NCBI GenBank assembly: GCA_038496675.1
Contig: CM076648.1
Span: forward strand, 11,464,074-11,528,073
DNA from: Rachycentron canadum
Taxonomy: Eukaryota; Chordata; Actinopteri; Carangiformes; Rachycentridae
DNA: 64,000 bases
Direction of reading: 5' to 3'
A model generated the notes under the pieces. That model saw only the letters and a list, made by a program, of their open reading frames with translations. It was not told the DNA's origin and searched no databases. The position numbers were made by a program, and so were the translations under genes. The stretch's first letter is position 1. Each line of letters starts with the position of its first letter. Below, piece by piece: positions 26,101 to 39,887 of the stretch.

Positions 26101-29100
26101 CAACACTCTCTAATCAGATAGCTGTGTAAGGCCAGGTGCTTCCCTGGCTCTGTGCTTTGAATGCTCAGCTGGCCACAGTGATTCACTTTATTCAGAGATA
26201 AGAGATGGACTAGCAAGGGCTACTACTCATTAAATAAATAATAGCGGGGGAGCCCACATCCCAATTGGTATAGTTTCTGATCATTATCATAGCCTGTGTC
26301 AAAGTCTACGTCTATATGCTTTTATGTTTCCATGTTTATATGTGTATATGTTTTTTAAATTGATTTTCATGAATGTGTAGATGCCGAGGAGGCTGTTAAA
26401 ATTAAAGCACATAACTCTGCATTTCCTGTATGTTCTCTCTTCTATATAAATACCCAGCCCAGTTTTGGCATAATGAAATAAAAAAAATGTTTCAGCTCAC
26501 ATATGAAGTGTTGAATTTTTGAAAGTGAAAGCCCCCTGGTGGTAAGTTTTTTGTTTGTTTTTGATAAGGTCCACAGTCCTGGTTAGTTCCTTAAAGAGAT
26601 TTTATCACAGGATTTGTTTTCAAAAACCTTTTCACTCATCACATAGTATATATAGTATGATATACTATATATATATTACTTAGACAGTGTCAGATTCTGG
26701 ATGAATTTAAATGATACAAATGAAAATCATGTACATAGAGCATTGTAATAAAAATTAGATCAAATACAAGGGTCACAAGGACTTCCAAACAGCCCCACTG
26801 TAGAACAACATAGGACCTTTTTTCATTGCCCCTCCCTGCCTCACTGAGCACTGATCTTGACACATGTATATTCCTTGTATGTTTGTGCATAATAAAGCCT
26901 CTTTGATCTAAAACCAATAACATGGGCAGGAGAACTTGTTTCTCATTTTTCTCATTTGGTTTGCACGTCACACATAATGCCAGTGAGCCAATTATTTTCT
27001 CCTTTAGATTAAATGTTTTTATAGTGTTATCCCATCTGATTGGGTTTTAAAATATGTTCTGTTCCCAGAGTGGTTTCACCAGGTTCCCTAGAGACCGTGA
27101 CAGTTACATATGCCACACTGGCAATTATTGTCCCATGAATAATGCAATAATTATACAGTGAAATAAAAAAAAAAACCACATTGTTAGCCAATTATTTGAG
27201 TTATTTAGTTTAGGAATCATTGAAAAAACAAAGTTATCCCAAAGGTGTGTGACTGTTATTGAACATTTAATATGATGCAGCGTGTGCCCATAACATAATC
27301 TTGATGAAGTTCAGACTATTTTTCTAAAGAGCCATCCTCTTAACATAATTAGATTCAAAGCAGGTCAGACACCCTAAATAGGTTACCATGGTGATCTACT
27401 CTGGTCCAAGTCTGAAAGTCAGTGCACTAACTTTTCCTGGTCCCACCCCTGGTTCACTTTGGTCACAGTGGTTACTGATGCCATAGCTCGACCAGATTAT
27501 GAAAAATTGGATCAGCAGGTCTCCTCCAAACCAGCCATCTATGGGAATAACAACCATTCCTTCACGATCCTAATACACACAAAATCACTTCCTTTAAATT
27601 AAAGTGAAAAGTACTGGGCAGGATCGTAGTGAGCTAAAATTGAATTAATAGACACGAAGCTTGTTGGCAGGGTGCCATGGTTTTTTATTTTATGAGAGGA
27701 GGATAGAATAAATCTCTGTAGCACAACCAGTCACCAACCATTCTGGTTATTTAACAGGACTCCATTAAATAGCAGGTAGGTCTGTAGTTGACCATCAATA
27801 GTCCTAATGGATGAAAATTACTGTTGCATAGTGCATTGTGCAGAAATGTATGAGTGACTGGTCAGTGTAGCCTGGTACGTTCAATGTTTCATTACTACAG
27901 ATGTTGAATATGTATTTTGATGATGACTTTCTAATGATCTTGGGTTTTTCTGTTTTAATATATGTAATATAGAAATTTTGATTTCTGTCTTTTTTGTATA
28001 TTAATATTGTCCTGCCACCTTATTTTACTTTTTCCCATTTCATTTAAATGTTATTTAATGACAAATACATTGCACTCAATCTTCTAATGTTGCATGTTTT
28101 AATTTTTGTTTTTACTGGTGTCATAAGAGCTCTTTAAATATGGGCTTCAGAATATATCTGTGTGGAAGTACTTTATTTTAGAAAGTTAAAAAGTACATTT
28201 ATTTTGAAATAATTGATATTATTTATAACTCAAATGTCAGCAAATTATCAATTTTACTCATAGCACTATAGTATTGCATGAAATTACCTTTTCATTAGAC
28301 AGGAGTAAGGCTCCACTGTGTCTAGTTCATGTTGACAACTCTATACATACAATCTCACATACTCTTATTATCACCAGACATTTTGCAACCGTTTATGAAA
28401 AATGCTGTACATACTGTTAGAAGCTCATAAATATTTACATAAACTACATCCACACACTACACACATGCTCTTTGCAGTAGGAGAAAGGTGCTACTTGATG
28501 AAATTGAGTTCTGCCAAAATCCTCAAAAGCAAATGTTCAGTATGCTGCTGCAATCGTTTCAAGGTTGTTGTTTTTTTGTTTTTGTTTTTTCATTATAACA
28601 GTTTGCATACCTGCTAGTTGCCTATAAAGCTCTTTATCTCTGTGACAGCTCACTTTCCTGTTCAGTAGAAAACAGTGCCAGTAGGACACAGACATTAAAG
28701 ACAGATTATTGTATAACCAATGTTTAAAATGTGATTATGACCAGATGTACACGCAGATTGTATCTGAGGCGGAGGATTTTGTGATATCACACAGATGCAT
28801 GTTTTTAGAGCAGTGGTTTATGTCCTGCCATCAAAAAGAATCAGTGCACCATCGAATTTCTGCCATCTGGCAAAAAATAGTTGGACCAATGGTATGATAC
28901 AAAGAGATCAGAGGGAATTATACCTAAACCATGGATTTAGCTACTTTTGGGTATATATTTGTAATAAAGTCACAGGGCTACAAAGAATGTGAAATATAAT
29001 GTCTGGCACACAACCTGGGCTGTGAAATGGATGTTCAAATAAAACAGACCATTACTAACCACATTTGTGTATGTTCAAATCCAGAACGAGGAGTGATAAT

Positions 29101-30101
29101 ATCAGAGAACATAGATAATATTTGATAGATTCTCCTGTTCTGAGGCCTTAGCACAAATCAATAACAAACATATACATGTTCCTGAACCTCTAATAGACAA
29201 AAACTACTCTGCCCCAGTGTCAGTCTTTCCAAGCTCACCATTTTGTGTTTTTGTTGGGTGTTTTTCTTAACTGCTGCCAGAACTGCTGTTGGCCTATATA
29301 AAGGACAGACAGGACTATGGTGTTAACATGTGCAGAGAGGCTTATTTGATATGAATACTGTGCTATATAAAGGCAGATACAGGAGAGTAATTACACCTAA
29401 TGGCTGGAAATGCTCCTGTCCAAGACATCTTGGTGTATGATGTCTGATTATGGGTGATCATTTTCTGCTTTTTGGTGAAAAAGCACAGCAACCAGGTCCT
29501 AGGTTTTACTGATGATAGTGGTTCAGAACAATGTGCTATTGAAATGCATTGTCACTATCCCAGCTTAAATGTCAGGGGATAATGCTGGAAAGAAATCTAG
29601 GGCTCAGTTTACAGTAGCAACCAAAACTAAAAGCAGTTGGTATGATGCTATAAATTGGAAGAACCCTTGAGTAGCATTTCACCATCGATTCAAATATAAA
29701 ATACATATACCCTGAGCAACTTCAAGCAAAAGTTTTATGTTCAAAGAGGTGGATGTCATCTGGTCATTCGTGTCCTTATTATGACCTGAAATTCCACTGA
29801 TATTTTAAAGTGAAGTTGTCACAGAGAGATCTACACAGAAAAAGAAAATATTCTGATCAAGGTAGCAGGACCACAATACACTACTGCAATTGATTATTAG
29901 TCATTAGCAACATATACTGGGAGAAATATACTGTATTACATCAATTGATTTTTATTACTGATGTGTGTGATGTTTAAGTAGCATCTTCTCGCCCAGAGTG
30001 TCAAGTAAAGTACAATACAGTCATCTGAACTGCGTTGCAGTAGAACTATAGTGGCATTAAATTGAAATATTTAAGTACAGGACCATCTACTAGGTAGGCA
30101 C

Positions 30102-30124
30102 ACACACACGCACACACACACACA
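30102..30124. repeat. (CA)n microsatellite
   Basis: A short CA tract with one CG interruption in the intergenic region. Confidence 0.85.
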
Positions 30125-30999
30125 GATAAGATAAGACACATGTAAACCTTCTGATGAAATAGACTTTGGTTTTCAGATTGCTAGAGTCCCATAATCAAAA
30201 CTGATTCAACTTCAGCAGTCGATCTAAGTGTAATATCCTCTAGAGTAATGCTCATATTTATATATTTCATTATTGTTCATTTTTGACTAGGAATATCACC
30301 TTTTGTAGACATCAGTCTGTTTGCAACTGTTAGGGAGTACTACTACGTATGTGAAATATGTTACTATAAATTATTTTGTGGCTCCAGAGGATGCTGTGTG
30401 AAGTCTGATAAATCACCACATACAATGTCACTTGAGGCAACATTGTGTCTGAAGCGTTTGACAAGTTTAAAGATGAAATGTAGAGTTAGAAAGATGTGAG
30501 TTTACCACATCCCTGACTGCTCCTCATCTCTGCTTCAGCCCAGCAAAGCTCAAGCCCGGCTGCATTAGCTGCTAATATAGCATGACACATCTGGTCCTGC
30601 CACATCGATTGTGATTTTTGTTGTTTGTGTTTTTTTGTTATGAGTCTGACAGTTTTATAGAAGTGCAGTGCTAAACTCACACTCAAATACTCAAATAGCA
30701 TTGCTCTCTTGGTGCAACGCAATGAATCCCTTTCGGAAATATATGGTGTTTTAACAGGTCACTGCTTTGAAACTACGAAGACACACAAAAGACGAAGGTT
30801 CCTCAGAGAAATACAGGAGGTGGTATTATACAGCTGCAGGAGGTTTGCTTTTCCTCTCACCTGATTTGTAACAAGCGCTTTTGCCTTTAAACTTGGTTGT
30901 ATCATCAGTTCACGTTCATCAAACTGAGCCCTTAACAAGTCAAGGTCAGCAAGAAGCAGAGGAGGTCTGATTGGAGACTGGTTGACTGCTGGGGATGAC

Positions 31000-31160
31000 T
31001 GAAGACACCTGTGCATGAATGCAGATGAAGACTAGTGAATACTGGCAGGTGGAGCCAGAAGAAGACTGACAGGACACTGATGAGTGTGGGTACCAAACTG
31101 ATAGACTCTGGCAGGATACTGGCACACCACTAATGGGCAGGTAACAGGATTAATAGGCAG
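31000..31160. repeat. Degenerate short tandem repeat
   Basis: Variants of ACTGGCAGG, GACTGACAGGACACTGA, CTCTGGCAGGATACTGGCA and AATGGGCAGG recur at intervals of roughly 20-50 bases. The pattern looks like an eroded minisatellite. It ends in a poly-A tract (31160-31172) shortly before the TA microsatellite and assembly gap. Confidence 0.45.
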
Positions 31161-31252
31161 GAAAAAAAAAAAAAGAACCAAGAACGAATCGAAGGGAATA
31201 AGTTCAATACTGCCTAATTGTCTTGTGTGTGCAGTGTCAGTGTTCAAATTGG

Positions 31253-31255
<3 letters not shown>

Positions 31256-31298
<43 letters not shown>
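31256..31298. repeat. (TA)n microsatellite left of gap
   Basis: About 21 TA units run directly into the assembly gap. TA-type sequence resumes on the other side (31698-31730), so the gap is probably an unsequenced part of one long TA repeat. Confidence 0.95.
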
Positions 31299-31697
31299 NN
31301 NNNNNNNNNNNNNNNNNNNNNNNNNNNNNNNNNNNNNNNNNNNNNNNNNNNNNNNNNNNNNNNNNNNNNNNNNNNNNNNNNNNNNNNNNNNNNNNNNNNN
31401 NNNNNNNNNNNNNNNNNNNNNNNNNNNNNNNNNNNNNNNNNNNNNNNNNNNNNNNNNNNNNNNNNNNNNNNNNNNNNNNNNNNNNNNNNNNNNNNNNNNN
31501 NNNNNNNNNNNNNNNNNNNNNNNNNNNNNNNNNNNNNNNNNNNNNNNNNNNNNNNNNNNNNNNNNNNNNNNNNNNNNNNNNNNNNNNNNNNNNNNNNNNN
31601 NNNNNNNNNNNNNNNNNNNNNNNNNNNNNNNNNNNNNNNNNNNNNNNNNNNNNNNNNNNNNNNNNNNNNNNNNNNNNNNNNNNNNNNNNNNNNNNNN
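31299..31697. other. Assembly gap (399 N)
   Basis: The bases are all N. Flanking TA repeats on both sides suggest that the repeat stopped the assembly. Translations spanning the gap are meaningless. The true length may differ. Confidence 0.99.
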
Positions 31698-32264
31698 ATA
31701 TATATATACATATATATAAATATTATATATTTGTGGTTTTAAGTACTTAAAATCATTACTAAATGTATTTTAAGAGTCCCCTCTCTCAGGCTCTCTTCTC
31801 TCTGGAGCTTGAACCAATTCGAAGACAGGCACTGAGCCCCTTATCTGTTTGATCAAATAAAAATATAGCAGATTTCAGGTAAACACTGTCAGACTTGGCT
31901 CGTCAGTATGGTTTAGGGCAGTGACTGTTTTGCTCTGACATGACAAAGTTGTGTAATTCCTGAAAAATGCACTGAAGTGCCAAAACAGCAGCTCTTCAAA
32001 TGGCAACAGGACACTGGCTCCAAAAGTTAATCAATCTCCACAGACTCCAGTCTTAAAATGCCCAATATTAGAGCAGAAATATCCATGTTTACAGACTGAC
32101 ACAAAAAACTGTTTAGGTCCATAATCAATTGCCCTTAATGACAATTGTATGGGGTTGAATTTTTATATAACTCTCTATGCCACTCTGAGTGACAGGTGAG
32201 TGAGTGTATGCTTGTCATACTAGTATGCACTGAAGTCTCACCCCTGTTCCTTGCCAATTTTGCA

Positions 32265-32533
32265 TTGGTTTAGTGGAGGTCAGCCCTGTCACCTCAGAGC
32301 AAGAGGGATCTGGGTTCAAATCCCAGGCCTGTGCCTGCAGGTACTCTGGCTTCCTCCTACAGTCCAAAGACATGCATGTTGAGGTGTGAGTGTGAGCATG
32401 AATGGTTGTTTGTGTCTATATGGGGGTCCTATGATAGACTTGCGACCTCTCCTGGGTGTAACCCACCCTCACCCAATGTCAGCCGCAACCCTGAAACCCT
32501 GACAGATAAGCACCATAGATAATGGATGGATGG
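32265..32533 (+). mobile_element. SINE-like element with tRNA-type B box
   Basis: The segment carries TAGTGGAGGTCAGCCCTGTC, then GGTTCAAATCC at 32313-32323, which fits the pol III B-box consensus GGTTCRANNCC exactly. It continues with the blocks CTTCCTCCTACAGTCCAAAG, ACATGCATGTT and CACCCAATGTCAG, and ends with GATAATGGATGGATGGG. This order of blocks is familiar from a very common teleost interspersed element that ends in ATGG repeats. The copy is slightly shortened near its middle and encodes no protein. Confidence 0.7.
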
Positions 32534-34334
32534 GTTTAGTGGAGACAGGTACTGCCAAGAGGGCAGTGGCAGAGCAGCCCATTCTGAACTTTGCTGATTG
32601 AGCTACATTTGGCTTTATGTATTTATGTGGATTTAGTGCTTTGATACAGTCTATATTAATATAGTACCTGTAGTGGCTTCAAAATCAAAAAAGACATCTC
32701 ATTGTAACTTCACTTTCACTTTTGTCCATTTAGATCTGTTCTCCCAACAGTTTCTTGACATGTCTGTTGTTCTTTTTTCACCAAGTGCAAGATATCATTG
32801 TGTCAGAAATTCACATTATCATTGGCTCAGAATTATAAGTCAGAGCTTAATGTGATTTTTTTTTCCCACTCAGCTGCTCATAAAAAGAAAAAAGAACCAG
32901 CCACATCTTTCCTGCCCTCATCCCCTCCTCATGTGAGCACAAAATAGTTTTACCAACTAAAATCTTTATTTGAAAGAGAAATTCTTTTAGTGCGCATGCT
33001 CCCTGACTCCGATTAATATTCTTGAATTAAAATGTTCTCAAAGATGTACAATTTTCATCTCCCTTGTTGCCATTTACAAGTGCTCTCTCCCATCTTTCTG
33101 ACAGGTGCAGCTATCCTTGGGAAACCATCTTGAAATAGATGATTTTCTTGTTTCTTTCACCTTTACTCTGTTTTTATAAGAGAATAAAATTTGGAAAATG
33201 ATAAGAGAAATTCATACAAAAAAAAAAAAACACTATGTCCCCTTTCACCCTATATAAAACCTTTAGTTATCTGCATGTGAAATGCAATTAAGGTAATGAT
33301 CTCTGACATTTTTTTAATTAAATTGATTTCTCTAGTTCCAACTAATTTACCAGAATAATGATTTAGGTTTTACCACCTTTTTTCTGAGATGTGATTGTAT
33401 CACGTGGAGCTGCTCTGTAGGTTTTACTTGGAAGAAATCCTTCAAACTCCAAACTGAAACTTTTACAAATGCCATGTGCGTAACACCAACAGTGCTGTCA
33501 TTGTTTTGCATCATGAAGGCTAATACTTTGCAACGTTTGATTCAGTTGCATTTTCAGGCATGCATCTTAATTTTCACTCACTGGAGTGTTTGGTTTCCAG
33601 ATATACAGAATAACGCACAATACAACACTGCCGGAGCCACAGACAATATCCTTTCATGTTATTTGACAGAGGTCTGGCCAAACTAACTGTCACTTTGAGA
33701 TGTCTGAATGAGGTCATGTGGATTGTTTTGAATGGAGCCACTGAGTATTGTCAATGGCATACTTAGTTACTACTGGCAATTAAAATAGTTAAACACCCAC
33801 TAACGTTTAAAATGTATAAAATTTCAGCACTATGTGACGGAGCTGAACTGACTTCATAGCTATAAAGCTTGTGGATATATTGTAGAATGCTGTAAATGAA
33901 ACATAAACGTAGGAAATTATAAAATTTGTACTAAGTAATCAATAAAAAAAATATTTAGAACCTGTGACTAAGAATCTCAGGCAATGTTTAAACATCACTC
34001 ATAAATTAGCAGCATATTTAACATTAACAGACAAGCTGCAGACTCAGTTTGAGCAGGTTGTTGGAATTTGGCGGTTCAGATAAAAGTAGAAATATGAAGG
34101 ATTTTGCTTGTGTTGAAGGCTGTCGTGTTTGTACTTCGATTTAGATTAGATTAGATTCTTCCCCCCTGGCTTTTAAGAAATGCAATTTCAAACGTTTGTA
34201 TTATGCTCTGAGCTCCCAGTTAAATTCTGAAGAGACAGGGTACGATTTGTTCAAGGATGTTCAACAACATTCTTCATTTAATGCTTTCAGTCAATAAAAT
34301 GTACACTGCTGATTTAAGAAGTGATTACTGAATA

Positions 34335-34560
34335 CTTTGTGGCATGGCATCCAGTTCAAGATCCTCCTCATCAAATACAAAGCCCTCCACAACATGGCCC
34401 CCTCCAAGTTCTACCACCAACCCACTCCAGGATGAAACGCCACTTGGCTGGTTCAAACCTCCTTTCCATCGCACTGCATCCATGGTGCCAGAGTCTCCGA
34501 AGGTCTCCTCGTGGACATTGAACACTCTGCCAACACTTGTTAAAAGTTTAACTAATACAC
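34335..34560 (+). pseudogene. LINE reverse-transcriptase C-terminal scrap
   Basis: One frame reads WHPVQFKILLIKYKALHNM followed by APSKF, matching the conserved HWLPV...FKILLLTYKALHG.AP block that follows the reverse-transcriptase domain of L2/CR1-type LINEs. Stops and frame shifts follow within 30 codons. No other part of the element was recognised nearby, so this is an isolated fragment. Confidence 0.55.
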
Positions 34561-37500
34561 TGTCACTGATGCTTTTTTATACAAATATATCCATATTTTT
34601 CTCTTTTCTATCTTTTTCTCTTTTTACTGAATTTGTTTCTTTTTTGTTTTAATACTGTCTTTCCTGCTACCCTCAATTATTTATCTTGCAATTTTCCTCA
34701 AACATTTTCAATTTTCCCCAGACATTTGTAATTTTCCTCACCTGTTCCATGATTGAAGATATTTAAAAAAGAAAAAACATTTCCTATGTTGTAGCTGTCT
34801 GGTCAAACAGGATCTTTATGTGGACACAAAGGAGCCTCTCCGACCAGCTGAAGACAACAGTGTTCAGCCCATTTGTCCAGCATGGCCTTAAATGTATCTC
34901 TCACTTATTTTGTATGAGATAACCGTATACATTGTGAGTGGTTGTTATTTGAGACTTATAATTTACAGAGTAGTTTGGGGTTTTTTTTGTAGAGCTACAG
35001 TTTGTCAATTATGTGTGTTTCCACTAGAATTTTTTACCAGTTCTAACTTTATCAGTGTTTTTCTCAGTTAATTGATTATGTTTGAATATTAGCTTATTGT
35101 GACTTCTTGCAAATTTTTGTAAGTATGAGAAAAAACTATGAAATGACAGATGTGTATTCTGCTGTGTGTTGTAAAGAGGATAATTTTCTCCTCAGAGGAA
35201 ATGTAAATGTTCAGGTAGATTATAGATTATTCACTGAGGCAGTCCTGCTCATCTCCTCCTCCCTTTGAAGATTTTGTGTTTGACTGTTTAAAAGGGTGGT
35301 TTGCGTAAAAGTGCAAAAATAATGACATTACATTTTTAGATTCATCTCATCCCACCTTTTCTATTTTGTCATCAACTTTCACAGCTTCTGTAATTTCAAT
35401 GCAATTTCAGGCTCTGATTGCTCTGTTGCTTGAATGCCAATCATTGTTACTGTATAACTTGTTTTGTGCTCTGCTTTTTCTGCATGTAAGGAAAGGTCAT
35501 TTCATAAAAAGAAATTGTAAGGAGTCAGTATACAGATTGCATTCCCCAAAGATTTGTGCACAACAAAGTGCAGGATCTTCTACCTCTGCATTTCTGTTTT
35601 ATAAAACAATATTTACTACGTCACTGCGTTAGAGTGTGGTGTAAAAAAACAACAACACTAAAGCGCATTAATTATTTTTCTTTTCACTTAAAGAAAAAAT
35701 ATTCTTTGTCTTCATAACTGGGGATATTTTGTCTGAAATTATTCAGAGCACCAGCTTTGTGTTGAAATTCTCTCGCAACATGATAATGTCTGTTTGTCAT
35801 GTTATTTATGCAGCTGGTTTCTGCAGAGTTGTGTAAATTTAGTATGACGACAATCAAAAAAGTGAACCCCCTCACCAAGTCACACAGAAATAATCCTGCT
35901 GAGGACAAAACTCACTGAGGTTTATTTTTATTTATGTATTTTTACCAACATAGGTGCAATCATGTTTAGAATATATTTTAGACATTTAATGCTAAAATTA
36001 TAAAAGTGGCATATTATATCTTTAGCCACTTTTCAATGGTCCCTTGCACATTTTTTAATAATTGCATTGGATTAAAGGCTTTCTGAGTGGAACAAATTAC
36101 TTACTATTACTCTCCAACCAACTCTCAGTATCATCATTCAGTACTACAACACTAAATTAACCAAAAATTAGTTTAAAACTTTTTTTCTTATATTATCTTA
36201 TATCTTATTGTATATTATTTTCACAGTGTTGGATTAGGAACATATACCTTCCTTCTAAATGACCTGTTAATAGATTGAGTCAGAGAAGAAACGTGCAAAC
36301 CATATTACAGATATACTACACATCTATGTCCTCTTTTATTTCAAAAAGGACTGCCATCGGACTCTCACTCCTATTTTCAGTATTTCTATCCACTTCGATA
36401 CTTGAAAAACCTGGCAGTGTAATTAACCAAGCCACACGATAATGACTTACATTCAGAATATGAACCAGCTCTTTCAACTAAAGGACTTTTTTACTTCAAT
36501 CATTCAACCTTTATTCCATTTTACTGAGTATTCTTTGAAGTCAATGGAGGCTTTCCCCTCTGCTCCCTACAGTAAGTGCATCCCTGAACAGTTTTTAACA
36601 CAACATGTGAGTTTTCTTTCAGGAGGAGACAGAGAATTATGCACTTTATTAAGTCGATTTAATTCCCGTTATATCATAGAGATGCAGTGGTCAGTATGTG
36701 CACATTGAAAGCGATTGTTCCTCTCTGGATATCCATGAGCTGCTTATGGTGCTATCATGAATATGGACAGAGACAAGCAGTGGATCTTTAAATCTTAGAG
36801 GAAAAGAAAACATTTAATGGAAACATAATACTTTAGTTTCTTGGTTGTAGCTATGGATGTTTTCTTTAACAACTGTCATTGGCACCTTGCACATACAGCT
36901 TTTATTTGTCATTGCTAGCTAACGTTGAGTTATTTAATAAATTGAGAGAAAGAGTTTTTTCTATTTTTCCTGTGCAGTCTTTGCTTTTTGATACTACACT
37001 GTAAAAATAACTTTTTCTACCCTGTATTGGCAAAACTGCTTTGGTCAACAAACTGTTAACCCTGCAGGTAAGACAACAAAACCTGAACCATCATTCAAAG
37101 TCTTTTATGTCTGATAAACAAAGATCAGTAACAATATATACATTTATTGGGGGAAAAAAAGCAATACAGCAGCAGAATACATTTTAACACTCTTCAAAAA
37201 GTCAATGTTAATTATTAACATTTTGTATGATCACATCATTAATAATGCTCAGTATAAAAATTATGCTGTGGTTCTCAGTTCTGACTGGATAAAGCGACAC
37301 CCATCTTGTGTGGCGGCTTCTGAATGAAAAACAAACATTAGGCAAGAAATCTGAATATTTCTGTAGAAATGCTCCATCCACGGCTCTTCATAGTTATTGT
37401 TGTTTTTGAGGTTGTAATTTTGAGATGGTTCTTGTATTGTTATTATTATTATTGTTATTATTTATACAGAAGTAGCAGTAGATGTGAACTCACACTGTAG

Positions 37501-38245
37501 AAATATTAGTTTCATTAGCTGAAGGCGCCATGCGGACATGATCTTTTCAAAGTGTAATTAACCATCAGTATGTGTACTCTCAAAGCTGAAGATGTACAGA
37601 TGTGGCTGTATAAACTGGGACAGGCATAGTTTTCACAGAAAAGTTTAAAGTGAGTACTCCATTAATTGATTGATTCAAATTATTTGAAACAGGCCATCTC
37701 AGTAGCCACATACACTTCTTGTAAACAGACACTGATTTGTAATAGGTGTCCTTTCATTTAAAACACTGGGACACAGACAATTCAAGATCATATTGGTAAA
37801 TTGTTGAATTTGACAGCTGAATCTTGACAAAACAATCTCGCCACATGGAGCATTAATAACAAACTGTTCTGTAGCTTTCAATCATATCATTGTTGACAGA
37901 CTTCAATTGCTAATGTTCAAATTTCCATTTTCCTCAGCACTTAACTCATTCATGCCATCTTTCAATTTGTAACTTCATTCTTGACCTTGAAAATGGTAGA
38001 TCATTAAAGTGAATACTGGAAGAAATGTAATCTACAAATCCATGGCAACTCAGCAACTCCATCTGCTGAGGAAGATTTTATGATACAACCAAAAGCTACT
38101 GAATAGATCTTGTGAAGATTGTATCAACTGGTTAAAAGTTACAGAAGTTATCAGATTTTTTTGCCAAATTTGATAATAAAAGTTTATGTTTCAAGAGAAA
38201 TAATAATGATAATAAAATGCTGAAATCTAAACCTAACTTGAAAAC

Positions 38246-38299
38246 TTCTTGGTTTCCAGTGCAATAAACCAGTCTGTTTATTGCACTGGAAACCAAGAA
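38246..38299. repeat. Perfect 24-bp hairpin, 6-base loop
   Basis: Bases 38246-38269 (TTCTTGGTTTCCAGTGCAAT and four more) are exactly complementary to 38276-38299 in reverse, leaving the loop CAGTCT. All 24 pairs match and the next outer pair does not. Each arm carries AATAAA in one orientation. The lack of mismatches suggests a recent inverted duplication or template switch. It could also be the core of a small foldback element or a transcribed hairpin. Confidence 0.9.
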
Positions 38300-39682
38300 A
38301 CAAAGAACTGTTGTTTAGTTTGTTCAATTCATTATTCATTGATGAATTAATCGTTCAAACTCTGAGATCCAAAGTGGGTTAGTATTAGTTCATTCCCATA
38401 ACAGATGGTGAAGATCAGTGACAAAGACTGAGTCCGTTTAGTTGAGTTTAGCAAAACCTAAATGTCACTCCAAAAGAAAATTTTCAGTTATTTCAGCGCT
38501 GAGATGTTGTTAAGTCATCTGATATTTTGGGTCAGTTATTTATCATCAGTATCTGCAGCCACATCACAATGAGACACACAACTATGTGACCATGCAGGTG
38601 ATCACCTTCAAAAGGTCATTTCTCCTAACCATCCAGTTGTCTCACACACTTCATAAAAGGCTCCAGCTGATGGGAGGAAAAGAAAGACATGATCTAAAAC
38701 ACAGAGATCATACAGACAGAAATAAAACCAGCTGGATTCACAAAAAGTAGAAGATGTTTATGAAAACAGAACAAATACTGACATTCATAATGAAAAAGAG
38801 ATTGTATGTTGCCACCATTGTAGATGTTACAGTTTGCATGACTGTCATCATGTTGTATAACTTGAATATTGTTATACAAATCCAGTCAGTGTGTATGAAA
38901 ACAGTTCTTTGGTATTTTGAAACAGAGGTTTTCCACCTGTTATGCACTGTAAACAAAGAATTTAACTCATATTACACACAGCCCTTTCAAAAAGTCAACG
39001 TGAAAAGTTAGGCAGCTGACAACGAAACACAAACATCATCTGCATATCCCAGATATCATGCCGTAAACACTTGACATAATACCTGAAGTTTCTGCAAACA
39101 TCATTTTAAAATATTTTTAGTTAAATAAACACTCTGTGACTCTAAAGTGCTCCCGAAGCATCAATAGATGTATATGAATAGGAAGCAACTGTGTCTTCCA
39201 GTCAAAGAGGTTTGCAGTTGATCTTCCAAACAACCTGCTTTAAAATTATGGCAAGAGTGGCGAGCACATTCAAACACATCACAGCAAGCTCACCAGCTTC
39301 TATTGTCCATGCTGAATCTAAAAATATTCCATAAATCAGTCATTTAAAATGTAATTCTTTGTAATGTTACACAGGGAGCGGATATTTCATTTTGCCTTCA
39401 TGAGTTTTCTGAGAGTCAACTGTAGGTGGCAGCAAAGTAGAAGTAAAGACCCCACACACTCCACAGCATCAATCACCTCTGTGAGATCTTTGGTGTCATC
39501 CATAAAAAATAATAATAATCATAATTAAACAGTTCATTAAAGTAAACAGAGTGGATTAGAGTATAAAAATGAATAAGAAAAACTGTTAACCTCAGTGTAA
39601 AACACATATACCTGCATATTTTCATTAAAAGAAAACGGGTTGAAAATCTGCCTGGTGCTCAGTGTTAACATCAGACCAGGCT

Positions 39683-39887
39683 TTTATTTATTGTGACAGT
39701 TTTCTGCTATGTCCACAAGGCAGTTCCCAAAGATAAAGTGCATCAAGTCAGTCAGTCATGATCCAAGTTAAAAAAAAATATATGCAGGATCCATTTTGTA
39801 AAAGGTTCAATTCTACAGCAATGACGATTGGACATTTCAGCAGTCTCAAGTCTTTAAGGCACTGACTGTTATCTATTTTATTTTATT
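39683..39887 (-). terminator. Candidate mical2 poly(A) signals
   Basis: On the minus strand, overlapping AATAAA hexamers occur at 39877-39887 and again at 39683-39692, about 350 and 545 bases after the mical2 stop codon at 40234. Either set would give a 3' UTR of ordinary length. AATAAA is common in AT-rich DNA, so the choice is uncertain. Confidence 0.35.

Noticed and set aside
26640..26680. TATATAGTAT/ATACTATATA inverted repeat
   Set aside because: Such palindromes arise easily in AT-only sequence; nothing else supports a function.
31218..31750. Long open frames spanning 31.2-31.75 kb
   Set aside because: They run through the N gap and a TA repeat and are artefacts.
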